64,000 nt of DNA from Streptomyces sp. NBC_01669 (GTDB taxonomy: Bacteria > Actinomycetota > Actinomycetes > Streptomycetales > Streptomycetaceae): assembly GCF_026339735.1 (NCBI RefSeq), contig NZ_JAPEQG010000001.1, positions 2,604,001 through 2,668,000 of the forward strand, given 5' to 3'. Below the pieces are notes generated by a model. That model did not search any database, was not told the origin of the DNA, and saw only the letters and a program-made list of their open reading frames with translations. Positions 8,550 to 16,790 of this stretch are shown here, one piece after another. Position 1 is the first letter of the stretch. Each line of letters opens with the position of its first letter. The translations under genes and the position numbers were made by a program.

Positions 8550-8831
8550 ATGGCTGAGCGCCGCGTCAATGTCGGTTGGGCCGAAGGCCTGCACGCCCGC
8601 CCCGCTTCCATCTTCGTCCGTGCCGCCACGGCTTCCGGCGTCCCCGTGACGATCGCCAAGTCCGACGGCACCCCGGTGAACGCCGCCTCCATGCTCGCGG
8701 TGCTCGGTCTCGGCGCGCACGGCGGCGAGGAGATCGTGCTCGCCTCCGAGGCGGACAACGCGGAAGCCGCGCTCGACCGTCTGGCGAAGCTGGTCACCGA
8801 GGGGCTCGAGGAGCTCCCGGAGACCGTCTGA
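8550..8831 (+). CDS. ptsH: Phosphocarrier protein HPr of the PTS
   Basis: 93 residues, the canonical HPr length. The phosphorylated histidine is His15 in GLHARPAS, and the regulatory-serine region NAASMLAVLGLG places Ser47 where Ser46 lies in Gram-positive HPr. HPr passes phosphate from enzyme I to EIIA components for sugar uptake, in Streptomyces mainly N-acetylglucosamine and fructose. The start is ATG 8550, preceded by GAAGGG at 8537-8542; the in-frame GTG 8535 overlaps that ribosome-binding site and is rejected. It is controlled by the dre site upstream and followed by a hairpin at 8898-8923. Monocistronic here. Confidence 0.96.
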   Translation: MAERRVNVGWAEGLHARPASIFVRAATASGVPVTIAKSDGTPVNAASMLAVLGLGAHGGEEIVLASEADNAEAALDRLAKLVTEGLEELPETV

Positions 8832-8896
8832 TTCCAGGGTTCCGATCAGGGGAAGCCTTTCCGGCCGATTCCTGTCGGGTCTATTTCTGTGGCGGA

Positions 8897-8924
8897 TCCG
8901 CGGCACCCCAACCGGGGCCGCGGC
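8897..8924 (+). terminator. Hairpin terminator after ptsH
   Basis: Nested inverted repeats CCGCGGC/GCCGCGG with inner CCCC/GGGG form a strong stem about 65 bases after the ptsH stop, followed by TCCTTCGTTTTC. The remainder of the gap to 9022 is AT-richer and holds no gene I can support. Confidence 0.65.
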
Positions 8925-9021
8925 TCCTTCGTTTTCGGATACCGACAATACATTCGGAGCGAATTCGGGCAGCCCAAAGAAAGCCCCGCGCATTTACTTC
9001 TCTTTGTATACGGCGCATGTG

Positions 9022-9741
9022 TTAATGCCGGCCGCTCGCGGTGTTTACGGCATGTTGCGAAGTCCTCACCCGGCCGCCGGAGCGGGGTGCGCGGGCATCA
9101 CGGCCCAGGGCACCACCCGCGCGGCGCAGCCGGTGCGCGGCGGTGGCCCGCTCGGCGTGCTGGGCGGCCAGCGACCTGGCCCGTTCCGCGTCCCCGCGCG
9201 CCACGGCGTCCACGATGGCTCCGTGCTCGGCCCAGGAATCGGCGGGGCGGGCCGACTGCTCGACCGCGTACATCCAGGCGATCTTGTGCCGTAGCTGGGT
9301 GAGCAGCGCGATGAGCCCGGGACTGCCGGACGCCTGGGCGAGCGTCTCGTGGAACCAGCCGCCCAGGGAGCGCAGATCCTCCCCCTCGCCCCGTCGTGCT
9401 CTCTCCTGACCCAGCCTGACCAGGCCGCGGAGCACCTTGAGGTGCGCCTCGGTGCGGCGTTGCGCGGCACGGGCCGCACCCAGCGGCTCCAGCAGCATCC
9501 GTACCTCCAGAAGGTCGGCGGCCTCCTGTTCGGTGGGCTCGGCGACGCAGGCACCCGCATGTCGGCGCGTGACCACGAAGCCCTCGGACTCCAGGGTGCG
9601 CAGCGCTTCCCGCACCGGGACACGGGAGACCCCGTAACGACGCGCGAGCAGCTCCTCGGTGAGTCTGCTGCCGCGTTCGAAGACACCGGAGACGATGTCG
9701 TCACGGATTGCCGTGCATACCGATTGCGCCGGAATGCGCAT
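9022..9741 (-). CDS. GntR-family transcriptional regulator, FadR/FCD type
   Basis: 239 residues. The N-terminal winged helix (residues about 5-70) has the GntR signature with LARRYGVSRVPVREALRTLESEGFV. The C-terminal all-helical FCD effector domain covers about 75-210, with LEVRMLLEPLGAARAA and the later metal or ligand histidines in GWFHETL and WAEHGAIVDAV. A basic, low-complexity tail follows. FCD-type GntR regulators respond to small organic acids or sugar acids and usually regulate neighbouring genes, but no target is adjacent in the same direction, so the ligand is unknown. The 213-base upstream gap contains a short palindrome (9765-9777, CCGCG-AAA-CGCGG) that could be an operator; this is weak evidence. 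Convergent with ptsH. Confidence 0.85.
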   Translation of the reverse strand: MRIPAQSVCTAIRDDIVSGVFERGSRLTEELLARRYGVSRVPVREALRTLESEGFVVTRRHAGACVAEPTEQEAADLLEVRMLLEPLGAARAAQRRTEAHLKVLRGLVRLGQERARRGEGEDLRSLGGWFHETLAQASGSPGLIALLTQLRHKIAWMYAVEQSARPADSWAEHGAIVDAVARGDAERARSLAAQHAERATAAHRLRRAGGALGRDARAPRSGGRVRTSQHAVNTASGRH

Positions 9742-9901
9742 GTCCGAACCTCCGCCTTAATCCCCGCGAAACGCGGCCGATCGACGCCTGTTCTGTGACT
9801 CTATTGCAATGCGACTGCATTTCCGACGCCGGGCCGAAAACCGTGAATATCTTTTGGCCCGGGACCGGTTCCGCGGGGCGGTTCGGCAGGGGCGGACACG
9901 A

Positions 9902-9932
9902 CGAAGGCCCCGGCGGGAAACCGGGGCCTTCG
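9902..9932 (-). terminator. Hairpin terminator after the M23 peptidase gene
   Basis: A perfect 12-bp stem (9902-9913 with 9921-9932) and 7-base loop lies 24 bases beyond the stop of the minus-strand M23 peptidase gene. Confidence 0.75.
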
Positions 9933-9955
9933 GGGTGTTGCGGACGGGACGTCGG

Positions 9956-10762
9956 TCAGACGTTCACGCCATGGGCGCGCAGGTACGCCACGGGGTCCAT
10001 GTCGGAGCCGTACGAAGGCGTGGTGCGGGCCTCGAAGTGGAGGTGCGGTCCGGTGGAGTTGCCGGTCGAGCCGGAGAGGCCGATCTGCTGGCCCGCGCCG
10101 ACGCTCTGGCCGACGGAGACGCCGATCGAGGAGAGGTGACCGTACTGGGTGTACGTGCCGTCCGTCATCCGCAGCACGATGTTGTTGCCGTATGCGCCGC
10201 CCCAGCCCGCCTCGACGACCGTGCCGGCACCGACGGCGACGACGGAGCTGCCGGAGGCGGCGTGGAAGTCGATGCCCGAGTGCCTGCCGGAGGACCAGAG
10301 GGAACCGCTCGACTTGTAGCCGGTGGTGACGTACGAACCGGCGACCGGGAGTTGGAAGGAGCCCAGGCGGGTGCGCTCGGCGGAACGGGCGGCGCGGGCC
10401 TTCGCGTCACGGGCCGCCTTGGCGCGGGCCTCGGCCTTGGCCTTCGCCGCCGCTTCGGCCTTCGCTTCGGCCTTCGCCTTGGCCTTGGCTGCCGCGGCAG
10501 CCTTCGCGGCGACGTCGGCCTGGCGCTTCTGCACGTCGGCCTGGGTGGCCACCTGGTCGGCGAGGGCACCCTCGATGGCGATGATCTGGGTCAGACCGGT
10601 CTCACTGACGGAGGGGGCCTCGGCATCCGTGGCGAGGGCCGGAGAGGCCAGTCCGCCGATGACGCCGGTGGTCGCCAGCGTCGCGACTCCGGCGATGCGC
10701 GCGCTCCTGCGCTTCAGGCGGCTCGGGGCACGGTGCTTCCCGGTGGGGCGGGTGAACGCCAT
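9956..10762 (-). CDS. Secreted M23-family peptidoglycan endopeptidase
   Basis: 268 residues. A basic N-terminus (KRRSARIAG) and hydrophobic stretch end in an ALA-TDA signal-peptidase site near residue 44, so the protein is exported. Residues about 63-130 are an Ala/Lys/Glu-rich coiled coil. The LytM/M23 domain follows from about 135, with zinc ligands His161 and Asp165 in RHSGID, and His240 and His242 in GPHLHFE; YGHL supplies the conserved His209. Such enzymes cut cross-links in peptidoglycan during growth, germination or sporulation. A c-di-AMP riboswitch lies in its 5' leader, as known for Streptomyces cell-wall hydrolase genes, so expression should respond to this second messenger. Confidence 0.92.
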   Translation of the reverse strand: MAFTRPTGKHRAPSRLKRRSARIAGVATLATTGVIGGLASPALATDAEAPSVSETGLTQIIAIEGALADQVATQADVQKRQADVAAKAAAAAKAKAKAEAKAEAAAKAKAEARAKAARDAKARAARSAERTRLGSFQLPVAGSYVTTGYKSSGSLWSSGRHSGIDFHAASGSSVVAVGAGTVVEAGWGGAYGNNIVLRMTDGTYTQYGHLSSIGVSVGQSVGAGQQIGLSGSTGNSTGPHLHFEARTTPSYGSDMDPVAYLRAHGVNV

Positions 10763-10788
10763 GAAGTAGCTGGTCCTTTCCTTCCTTC

Positions 10789-10937
10789 TCGCCTACCGGG
10801 TTAGCTGACGGGTTCGGAGCAGGAAGGTCTCCTACGGATCCCCGGCCCCACAGGAGGTCGCGGCATCCGATTCACCCCAGGGACTGTGTGGGTCCCCGGC
10901 TCCCCAGGCTCGCGCCTGACGGGGACTCGGCGATCAC
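10789..10937 (-). ncRNA. Cyclic di-AMP riboswitch (ydaO/yuaA class) in the M23 peptidase leader
   Basis: On the minus strand the leader contains the conserved blocks of the ydaO riboswitch in order: the 5' GATCGCCGAGTCCCC segment, CGGGGACCCA, GGGGTGAATC, a variable GC hairpin, and the 3' block CCGAACCCGTCAGCTAACC followed by GGTAGGCG. It ends about 27 bases before the start codon. In Streptomyces this class sits upstream of cell-wall hydrolases such as Rpf and M23 peptidases and usually turns expression off when c-di-AMP is bound. Exact ends are estimated. Confidence 0.88.
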
Positions 10938-11088
10938 TGCCCGGCGCCACGGATGCGGCATACGAGTGACGGACAGTGGAGCCGACGCTAGGCGGGGGCA
11001 CTTTCATTCACCAAACGGACAGGGCGCTTTGTAGCGCATCCCACAGGGCAAGCAAGAAGCTTTCACCTCAAATCGGACAAAAGAGAAA

Positions 11089-11116
11089 ACCCCGACGAGA
11101 GGCGACTCGCCGGGGT
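11089..11116 (-). terminator. Hairpin terminator after the M16 peptidase pair
   Basis: Inverted repeat ACCCCG/CGGGGT with inner GAG/CTC lies about 35 bases after the stop of the downstream M16 gene, followed on the minus strand by an AT-rich tract. Confidence 0.65.
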
Positions 11117-11150
11117 CTCCCTTTGTCCCTCTTTGCAGGACTTTGACACA

Positions 11151-12563
11151 TCAGCCGGTGACGACCGACACCTCTCCGATGCCCAACGCCCTGACCGGCT
11201 CCTCGATCTGCGCGGCGTCGCCGACGAGAATCGTGACCAGCCGGTCCACGGGGAAGGCGTTGACCACGGCTGCGGTCGCCTCGACCGTGCCGGTCTCGGC
11301 CAGGCGGGCGTACAACTGTGCCTGGTAGTCGTCCGGGAGGTGCTGCTCGACCTGGTCGGCGAGCGTGCCCGCGACGGAGGCAGCCGTCTCGAACTTCAGC
11401 GGGGCGACACCCACGAGGTTCTGCACGGCGGTCTCGCGCTCGGCGTCGGTCAGTCCCTCGGCCGCCAGCGTCCGCAGGACCTTCCACAGGTCGTCGAGCG
11501 CCGGTCCGGTGGACTCCGTGTCCACCGAGCCGCTGATCGCCAGCATCGCAGCACCGGTCGCACCGGAGGCGGAGTCCGGGGCCGTCGAGCGCAGGACCTG
11601 CCCGAAGGCCCGGACGCCGTACGTGTACCCCTTCTCCTCGCGCAGCACCCGGTCCAGCCGGGAGGTGAGCGTGCCGCCCAGGCAGTAGGTGCCGAGGACC
11701 TGGGCCGGCCACACGCTGTCGTGCCGGTCGGCGCCGATGCGGCCGATCAGCAACTGCGTCTGCACGGCGCCCGGCCGGTCCACGATCACCACGCGGCCGG
11801 TGTCGTCCGCGGTGATCGGCGGGACCGGACGGGGCTCCACAGTGTTCCCGGTCCAGTCGCCGATGGTGTCGGCGAGCAGGGCGTCCAGGTCGATACCGGT
11901 GAGGTCACCGACGACGACGGCGGTCGCGGTGGACGGCCGGACATGGGCCTCGTAGAAGGCGCGCACGGCCGCGGAGTCGATCCGCTCCACCGTCTCCTCG
12001 GTGCCCTGGCGCGGGCGCGACATCCGCGACGTGGCCGGGAAAAGCTCCTTGGAGAGCTGCTTGGCGGCACGCCGGGCCGGGTTGGCCTGCTCGTGCGGAA
12101 TCTCGTCGAGCCGGTTGTTCACCAGTCGCTCGACCTCGCTGTCGGCGAACGCGGGCGCCCGCAGCGCCTCGGCGATCAGCCCGAGCGCCTTGGCCAGCCG
12201 AGAAGCCGGGACCTCCAGGGAGACCCGCATGCCGGGATGGTCGGCATGCGCGTCGAGGGTGGCACCGCAACGCTCCAGCTCGGCGGCGAACTCCTCGGCG
12301 GAGTGCTTGTCCGTGCCCTCGGAAAGGGCCCGCGCCATGATCGTGGCCACGCCGTCGAGGCCCTCGGGCTCGGCGTCCAGCGGGGCGTCGAGGAAGATCT
12401 CGACCGCGACGACCTGCTGGCCGGGACGGTGGCAGCGCAGCACCGTCAGCCCGTTGGGCAGGGCGCCGCGCTCGGGCGCGGGAAAGGCCCAGGGCCTGGC
12501 CGTGCCGGGGGTCGGCTGCGGGTGGTACTCCATCGAAACTCCAGTCGCGGCAGCGTCGGTCAC
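11151..12563 (-). CDS. M16 peptidase family protein lacking the zinc motif (non-catalytic partner)
   Basis: 470 residues with the two-lobed M16 fold, including the family motif LPNGLTVLRCHRPGQQVVAVEIFLD (begins LPNGLTVL) near residue 35 and YGVRAFGQV in the C-terminal lobe. Where active M16 enzymes carry HxxEH, this sequence reads GLDGVATIMARAL, so zinc cannot bind there. It overlaps the upstream catalytic M16 gene by four bases (ATGA at 12560-12563). The pair matches the two-subunit M16B arrangement in which one chain supplies the active site and the other the Arg/Tyr substrate-binding residues. Cytoplasmic; substrate peptides unknown. This pair lies in the usual 'pqqL/ymfH-like' location near parC in Streptomyces, from memory. 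Confidence 0.87.
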   Translation of the reverse strand: MTDAAATGVSMEYHPQPTPGTARPWAFPAPERGALPNGLTVLRCHRPGQQVVAVEIFLDAPLDAEPEGLDGVATIMARALSEGTDKHSAEEFAAELERCGATLDAHADHPGMRVSLEVPASRLAKALGLIAEALRAPAFADSEVERLVNNRLDEIPHEQANPARRAAKQLSKELFPATSRMSRPRQGTEETVERIDSAAVRAFYEAHVRPSTATAVVVGDLTGIDLDALLADTIGDWTGNTVEPRPVPPITADDTGRVVIVDRPGAVQTQLLIGRIGADRHDSVWPAQVLGTYCLGGTLTSRLDRVLREEKGYTYGVRAFGQVLRSTAPDSASGATGAAMLAISGSVDTESTGPALDDLWKVLRTLAAEGLTDAERETAVQNLVGVAPLKFETAASVAGTLADQVEQHLPDDYQAQLYARLAETGTVEATAAVVNAFPVDRLVTILVGDAAQIEEPVRALGIGEVSVVTG

Positions 12564-13936
12564 TTGTCCGCCCCTTCGTGCGCGTCGGTGTCGGCGTCCG
12601 TCTCGTCGGCTTCCGCGTCGGCGGATTCGGCCGGCTCGACCGGCTCGTAGACGAGCACCGCCCGGTTGTCGGGACGCAGCTGGGCCCTGGCCGCCGCCTG
12701 GACCTCCTCCGCGGTGACGTCGAGGACCCGCTGGACGGCGGTCAGGGCGAGCTGCGGGTCACCGAACAGCACGGCGAACCGGCAGAGTTCGTCGGCGCGA
12801 CCCGCGACCGTACCGAGCCGGTCCAGCCACTCGCGCTCCAACTGTGCCTGAGCGCGCTCCATTTCCTCGGACGTGGGGCCCTCGGCGGCGAACCGGGCCA
12901 GCTCCTCGTCGACCGCGGCCTCGATCTGCGCCACCTCGACACCGCCGGACGTCTTCACGTCCAGCCAGCCGAGCGAGGGCGCGCCGGCCAGCCGCAGCAG
13001 CCCGAAACCTGCCGCAACGGCCGTGCGGTCGCGGCGGACCAGGCGGTTGTGCAGCCGGGAGGACTCGCCGCCGCCGAGCACGGTCAGCGCGAGATCCGCT
13101 GCGTCGCACTCCCTGGTGCCGTCGTGCGGCAGCCGGTAGGCGGCCATCAGCGCCCGGGCCGGGACCTCCTCGTGGACCTCTTCGCGCAGCTGCTCGCCGA
13201 TGATCTCGGGGAGCGTGCCGTCGCGCGGCGGCTGCTTGCCGTCGTGGGACGGGATGGAGCCGAAGTACTTCTCGATCCAGGCGAGCGTCTGCTCGGGGTC
13301 GATGTCGCCGACGACCGACAGCACCGCGTTGTTGGGTGCGTAGTACGTACGGAAGAAGGTCCGCGCGTCGTCGAGCGTCGCCGCGTCCAGGTCGGCCATC
13401 GAGCCGATCGGGGTGTGGTGGTACGGGTGGCCCTCGGGATAGGCGAGGGCGGTCAGCCTCTCGAACGCCGTGCCGTACGGAACGTTGTCGTACCGCTGGC
13501 GGCGCTCGTTCTTGACGACGTCCCGCTGGTTCTCCATGGACTCGTCGTCGAGCGCGGCGAGCAGCGAGCCCATCCGGTCGGCTTCGAGCCACAGGGCCAG
13601 TTCCAGCTGATGCGTGGGCATCGTCTCGAAGTAGTTGGTGCGTTCGAAGCTGGTCGTCCCGTTGAGGGAGCCGCCGGCGCCCTGCACCAGCTCGAAGTGT
13701 CCGTTCCCCTTGACCTGTCCGGAGCCCTGGAACATCAGGTGCTCGAAGAGGTGAGCCAGACCCGTGCGCCCCTTGGCCTCGTGGCGCGACCCGACGTCGT
13801 ACCAGAGGCACACCGCGGCGACCGGGGTCAGATGGTCCTCGGAGAGCACCACGCGCAGGCCGTTGGCCAGGCGGTGCTCGGTCGCTGTCAAGCCGCCGGA
13901 GCCGGCCTGGGCTGTGGCCGTGTGACCCATGGGCAT
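12560..13936 (-). CDS. M16 family zinc peptidase, catalytic subunit
   Basis: 458 residues with the inverted zinc motif HLFEH in GLAHLFEHLMFQGS near residue 63, and the distal acidic ligand region NERRQRYDNVPYG expected of insulinase-family enzymes. The second lobe contains YYAPNNAVLSVVGDIDPE, the hallmark hinge strand. The tail ends in an Asp/Glu/Ala-rich stretch. Start ATG 13936 has GAAGGGA five bases upstream. Its stop overlaps the start of the non-catalytic partner by four bases, giving translational coupling and equal subunit synthesis. Likely cytoplasmic processing or degradation of peptides. It is divergent from parC across a 379-base gap. Confidence 0.92.
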   Translation of the reverse strand: MPMGHTATAQAGSGGLTATEHRLANGLRVVLSEDHLTPVAAVCLWYDVGSRHEAKGRTGLAHLFEHLMFQGSGQVKGNGHFELVQGAGGSLNGTTSFERTNYFETMPTHQLELALWLEADRMGSLLAALDDESMENQRDVVKNERRQRYDNVPYGTAFERLTALAYPEGHPYHHTPIGSMADLDAATLDDARTFFRTYYAPNNAVLSVVGDIDPEQTLAWIEKYFGSIPSHDGKQPPRDGTLPEIIGEQLREEVHEEVPARALMAAYRLPHDGTRECDAADLALTVLGGGESSRLHNRLVRRDRTAVAAGFGLLRLAGAPSLGWLDVKTSGGVEVAQIEAAVDEELARFAAEGPTSEEMERAQAQLEREWLDRLGTVAGRADELCRFAVLFGDPQLALTAVQRVLDVTAEEVQAAARAQLRPDNRAVLVYEPVEPAESADAEADETDADTDAHEGADK

Positions 13937-14118
13937 GTACGTCCCTTCGATCGCGATACTGGATTTCCTGCGAGACCTGCCACTGTAAGCAAGCGCACCG
14001 ACACCTGGCGAAGTTCCCGTGCCGTGGAAGTTCGCGTGAAAGAGCGCCAGGTCCTGTCCGGTCGATCTTCGTGGATCAGCCTGCGGCGTATGGTGCGGTG
14101 CATCGCAAGGCGGAGAAT

Positions 14119-14145
14119 CGTCCTCGTACTGGACGTACGTGGACG
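14119..14145. repeat. Intergenic hairpin element upstream of parC
   Basis: The gap 13937-14315 between the divergent M16 and parC genes holds no gene. In its middle is a symmetrical hairpin: CGTCC-T-CGTAC, loop TGGAC, GTACG-T-GGACG, ten paired bases with one T:T mismatch. The surrounding 14095-14200 reminds me of intergenic sequences seen repeatedly in Streptomyces, but I could not check this. Confidence 0.4.
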
Positions 14146-14315
14146 ACTGAAGACAACGCGGCGAGGTGCCGTGCCGGACGTTATGGGCCCACGAAGACCG
14201 GCTGGACAGGGCCTAGGGACGGGGCGAGGTCGGCGTTGTCAGAGCGGCGGTCCACAATGGTCCGCGTCAGAACCAGAGGTTGCCCGAACAGATCTGTGAA
14301 GGAGTCGCAGCAGCG

Positions 14316-16766
14316 ATGGCCCGCCGCAGTACGAAGACCCCGCCGCCGGACGACTTCGAGGAGAAGATCCTCGACATCGACGTCGTCGACGAAATGCAGG
14401 GCTCCTTCCTCGAGTACGCGTACTCGGTGATCTACTCACGGGCCCTGCCGGACGCCCGCGACGGCATGAAGCCGGTGCACCGCCGCATCGTGTACCAGAT
14501 GAACGAGATGGGGCTGCGCCCCGACCGCGGCTATGTGAAGTGCGCCCGCGTCGTCGGCGAGGTCATGGGCAAGCTGCATCCGCACGGCGACGCGTCGATC
14601 TACGACGCGCTGGTCCGGATGGCGCAGCCATTCTCGATGCGGCTCCCCCTTGTCGACGGGCACGGCAACTTCGGCTCGCTCGGCAACGACGACCCACCCG
14701 CCGCCATGCGGTACACCGAGTGCCGGATGGCCGACGCCACGTCGCTGATGACGGAGTCGATCGACGAGGACACCGTCGATTTCCAGTCGAATTACGACGG
14801 CCAGGAGCAGGAGCCGGTCGCCCTCCCGGCCGCGTATCCGAACCTCCTGGTCAACGGCTCGTCCGGGATCGCGGTCGGCATGGCGACCAATATGCCGCCG
14901 CACAATCTGGGCGAGGTCATCGCCGCCGCCCGCCATCTGATCAGGCATCCGGGCGCGGACCTGGAGACCCTGATGCGGTACGTCCCCGGACCCGACCTGC
15001 CGACCGGTGGCCGGATCGTGGGCCTCGGCGGGATCAAGGACGCGTACGCGGCCGGGCGTGGCACGTTCAAGATCCGTGCCACGGTCGCCGTGGAGAACGT
15101 GACGGCCCGCCGCAAGGGCCTGGTCGTCACCGAACTTCCCTTCTCCGTCGGCCCGGAGAAGGTGATCGCCAAGATCAAGGACCTGGTCTCGGTGAAGAAG
15201 CTCCAGGGCATCGCCGACGTCAAGGACCTCACCGACCGCGAGCACGGTCTGCGCCTGGTCATCGAGGTCAAGAACGGCTTCGTGCCCGAGGCCGTGCTGG
15301 AACAGCTCTACAAGCTGACGCCGATGGAGGAGTCCTTCGGCATCAACAATGTGGCGCTGGTCGACGGACAGCCGCTCACGCTGGGTCTCAAGGAGCTCCT
15401 CGAGGTCTACCTCGACCACCGCTTCGACGTGGTGCGGCGCCGCAGCGAGTTCCGCCGGACCAAGCGCCGGGACCGGCTGCACCTGGTCGAGGGACTGCTC
15501 GTCGCACTGATCGACATCGACGAGGTCATCCGGCTCATCCGGTCCAGCGACAATTCCGCGCAGGCGAAGGAGCGGCTCATCGAGCACTTCTCGCTGAGCG
15601 AGATCCAGACGCAGTACATCCTGGACACCCCGCTGCGCCGGCTGACCCGGTTCGACCGGATCGAGCTGGAGAGCGAGCGGGACCGGCTCAACGCCGAGAT
15701 CGACGAGCTGACGACGATCCTCGAATCGGACGCCGAGCTCCGCAAGCTGGTCTCCACCGAACTGGCCGCGGTCGCGAAGAAGTTCGGTACCGACCGGCGT
15801 ACGGTGCTGCTGGAGTCGGCCGGTTCGCAGGTCGCCTCGGTGCCTCTGGAGGTCGCGGACGACCCATGCCGGGTGCTGCTGTCCTCGACCGGTCTGCTGG
15901 CCCGTACGGCCACCGGCGACCCGATCGTCGTCGCCGAGGACGCCAAGCGCGCCAAGCACGACGCGATCGTGTCGGCCGTGCCGGCAACGGCGCGTGGCGA
16001 TGTCGGCGTGGTGACGTCGACAGGGCGGCTGCTGCGACTCGCGGTGATCGACCTGCCCCAGCTGCCGGACACCCATGCCGCGCCGAATCTTTCGGGCGGG
16101 GCACAGGTCTCGGAGTTCCTTACGCTGGAGACCGATGAGGAGGTCATCTGCCTCACCACGCTCGACGAGTCCTCCCCCGGCCTGGCGATCGGCACCCTGC
16201 AGGGCGTCGTCAAGCGGGTGGTGCCGGACTATCCGGCCAACAAGGACGAGCTGGAGGTCATCACCCTCAAGGACGGTGACCGGATCGTCGGCGCCGCCGA
16301 ACTGCGTACGGGCGAGGAGGACCTCGTCTTCATCACGTCCGACGCGCAGTTGCTGCGCTACCCGGCAGCCCAGGTACGGCCGCAGGGCCGGCCGGCGGGC
16401 GGTATGGCAGGCGTGAAGCTGGCGGAGGGCGCCGAGGTGCTCTCGTTCGGCGCGGTGGACCCGGCGGCGGACGCGATGGTGTTCACGGTGGCGGGCTCGC
16501 ACGGCACGCTGGACGACTCGGTGCTGACGGCGAAGCTCACGCCGTTCGACCAGTACCCGCGCAAGGGCCGGGCCACCGGCGGCGTGCGCTGTCAGCGCTT
16601 CCTCAAGGGGGAGGACGTCCTGGTGTTCGCCTGGGCGGGTCCGATCCCGGCGCGGGCGGCGCAGAAGAACGGCGCCCCGTCCGAACTGCCGGAGCCGGAT
16701 CCGCGGCGCGACGGTTCGGGGACGCCGCTGGCCAAGCCGGTCGCGGTGATCGCCGGACCGGTGTAG
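14316..16766 (+). CDS. parC: DNA topoisomerase IV subunit A (GyrA/ParC type)
   Basis: 816 residues. The breakage-reunion domain begins with DVVDEMQGSFLEYAYSVI. The catalytic tyrosine is Tyr133 in MRYTECRM, and the winged-helix/quinolone region reads HPHGDASIYD at 88-97. A coiled tower precedes the GxxRDRLHLVEGL segment, and the C-terminal half (from about 500) has beta-pinwheel repeats without a clear GyrA box, so ParC is preferred over GyrA. The parE partner is 12 kb away. Start ATG 14316 follows AAGGAG; upstream TTG 14280 is rejected. Topoisomerase IV decatenates chromosomes before septation. Position 93 is Ala where E. coli GyrA has the quinolone-sensitising Ser83. Confidence 0.93.
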   Translation: MARRSTKTPPPDDFEEKILDIDVVDEMQGSFLEYAYSVIYSRALPDARDGMKPVHRRIVYQMNEMGLRPDRGYVKCARVVGEVMGKLHPHGDASIYDALVRMAQPFSMRLPLVDGHGNFGSLGNDDPPAAMRYTECRMADATSLMTESIDEDTVDFQSNYDGQEQEPVALPAAYPNLLVNGSSGIAVGMATNMPPHNLGEVIAAARHLIRHPGADLETLMRYVPGPDLPTGGRIVGLGGIKDAYAAGRGTFKIRATVAVENVTARRKGLVVTELPFSVGPEKVIAKIKDLVSVKKLQGIADVKDLTDREHGLRLVIEVKNGFVPEAVLEQLYKLTPMEESFGINNVALVDGQPLTLGLKELLEVYLDHRFDVVRRRSEFRRTKRRDRLHLVEGLLVALIDIDEVIRLIRSSDNSAQAKERLIEHFSLSEIQTQYILDTPLRRLTRFDRIELESERDRLNAEIDELTTILESDAELRKLVSTELAAVAKKFGTDRRTVLLESAGSQVASVPLEVADDPCRVLLSSTGLLARTATGDPIVVAEDAKRAKHDAIVSAVPATARGDVGVVTSTGRLLRLAVIDLPQLPDTHAAPNLSGGAQVSEFLTLETDEEVICLTTLDESSPGLAIGTLQGVVKRVVPDYPANKDELEVITLKDGDRIVGAAELRTGEEDLVFITSDAQLLRYPAAQVRPQGRPAGGMAGVKLAEGAEVLSFGAVDPAADAMVFTVAGSHGTLDDSVLTAKLTPFDQYPRKGRATGGVRCQRFLKGEDVLVFAWAGPIPARAAQKNGAPSELPEPDPRRDGSGTPLAKPVAVIAGPV

Positions 16767-16784
16767 CCGACGGGATTCCGTCGG
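16767..16784. terminator. Short hairpin between convergent parC and G3E GTPase genes
   Basis: A perfect 7-bp stem (CCGACGG/CCGTCGG) with a 4-base loop lies immediately after the parC stop and just past the end of the opposing gene. Confidence 0.55.
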
Positions 16785-16790
16785 TCGGTT

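Noticed and set aside
14436..16502. 688-codon minus-strand open frame opposite parC
   Set aside because: Shadow of parC caused by third-position GC bias; no domain similarity.
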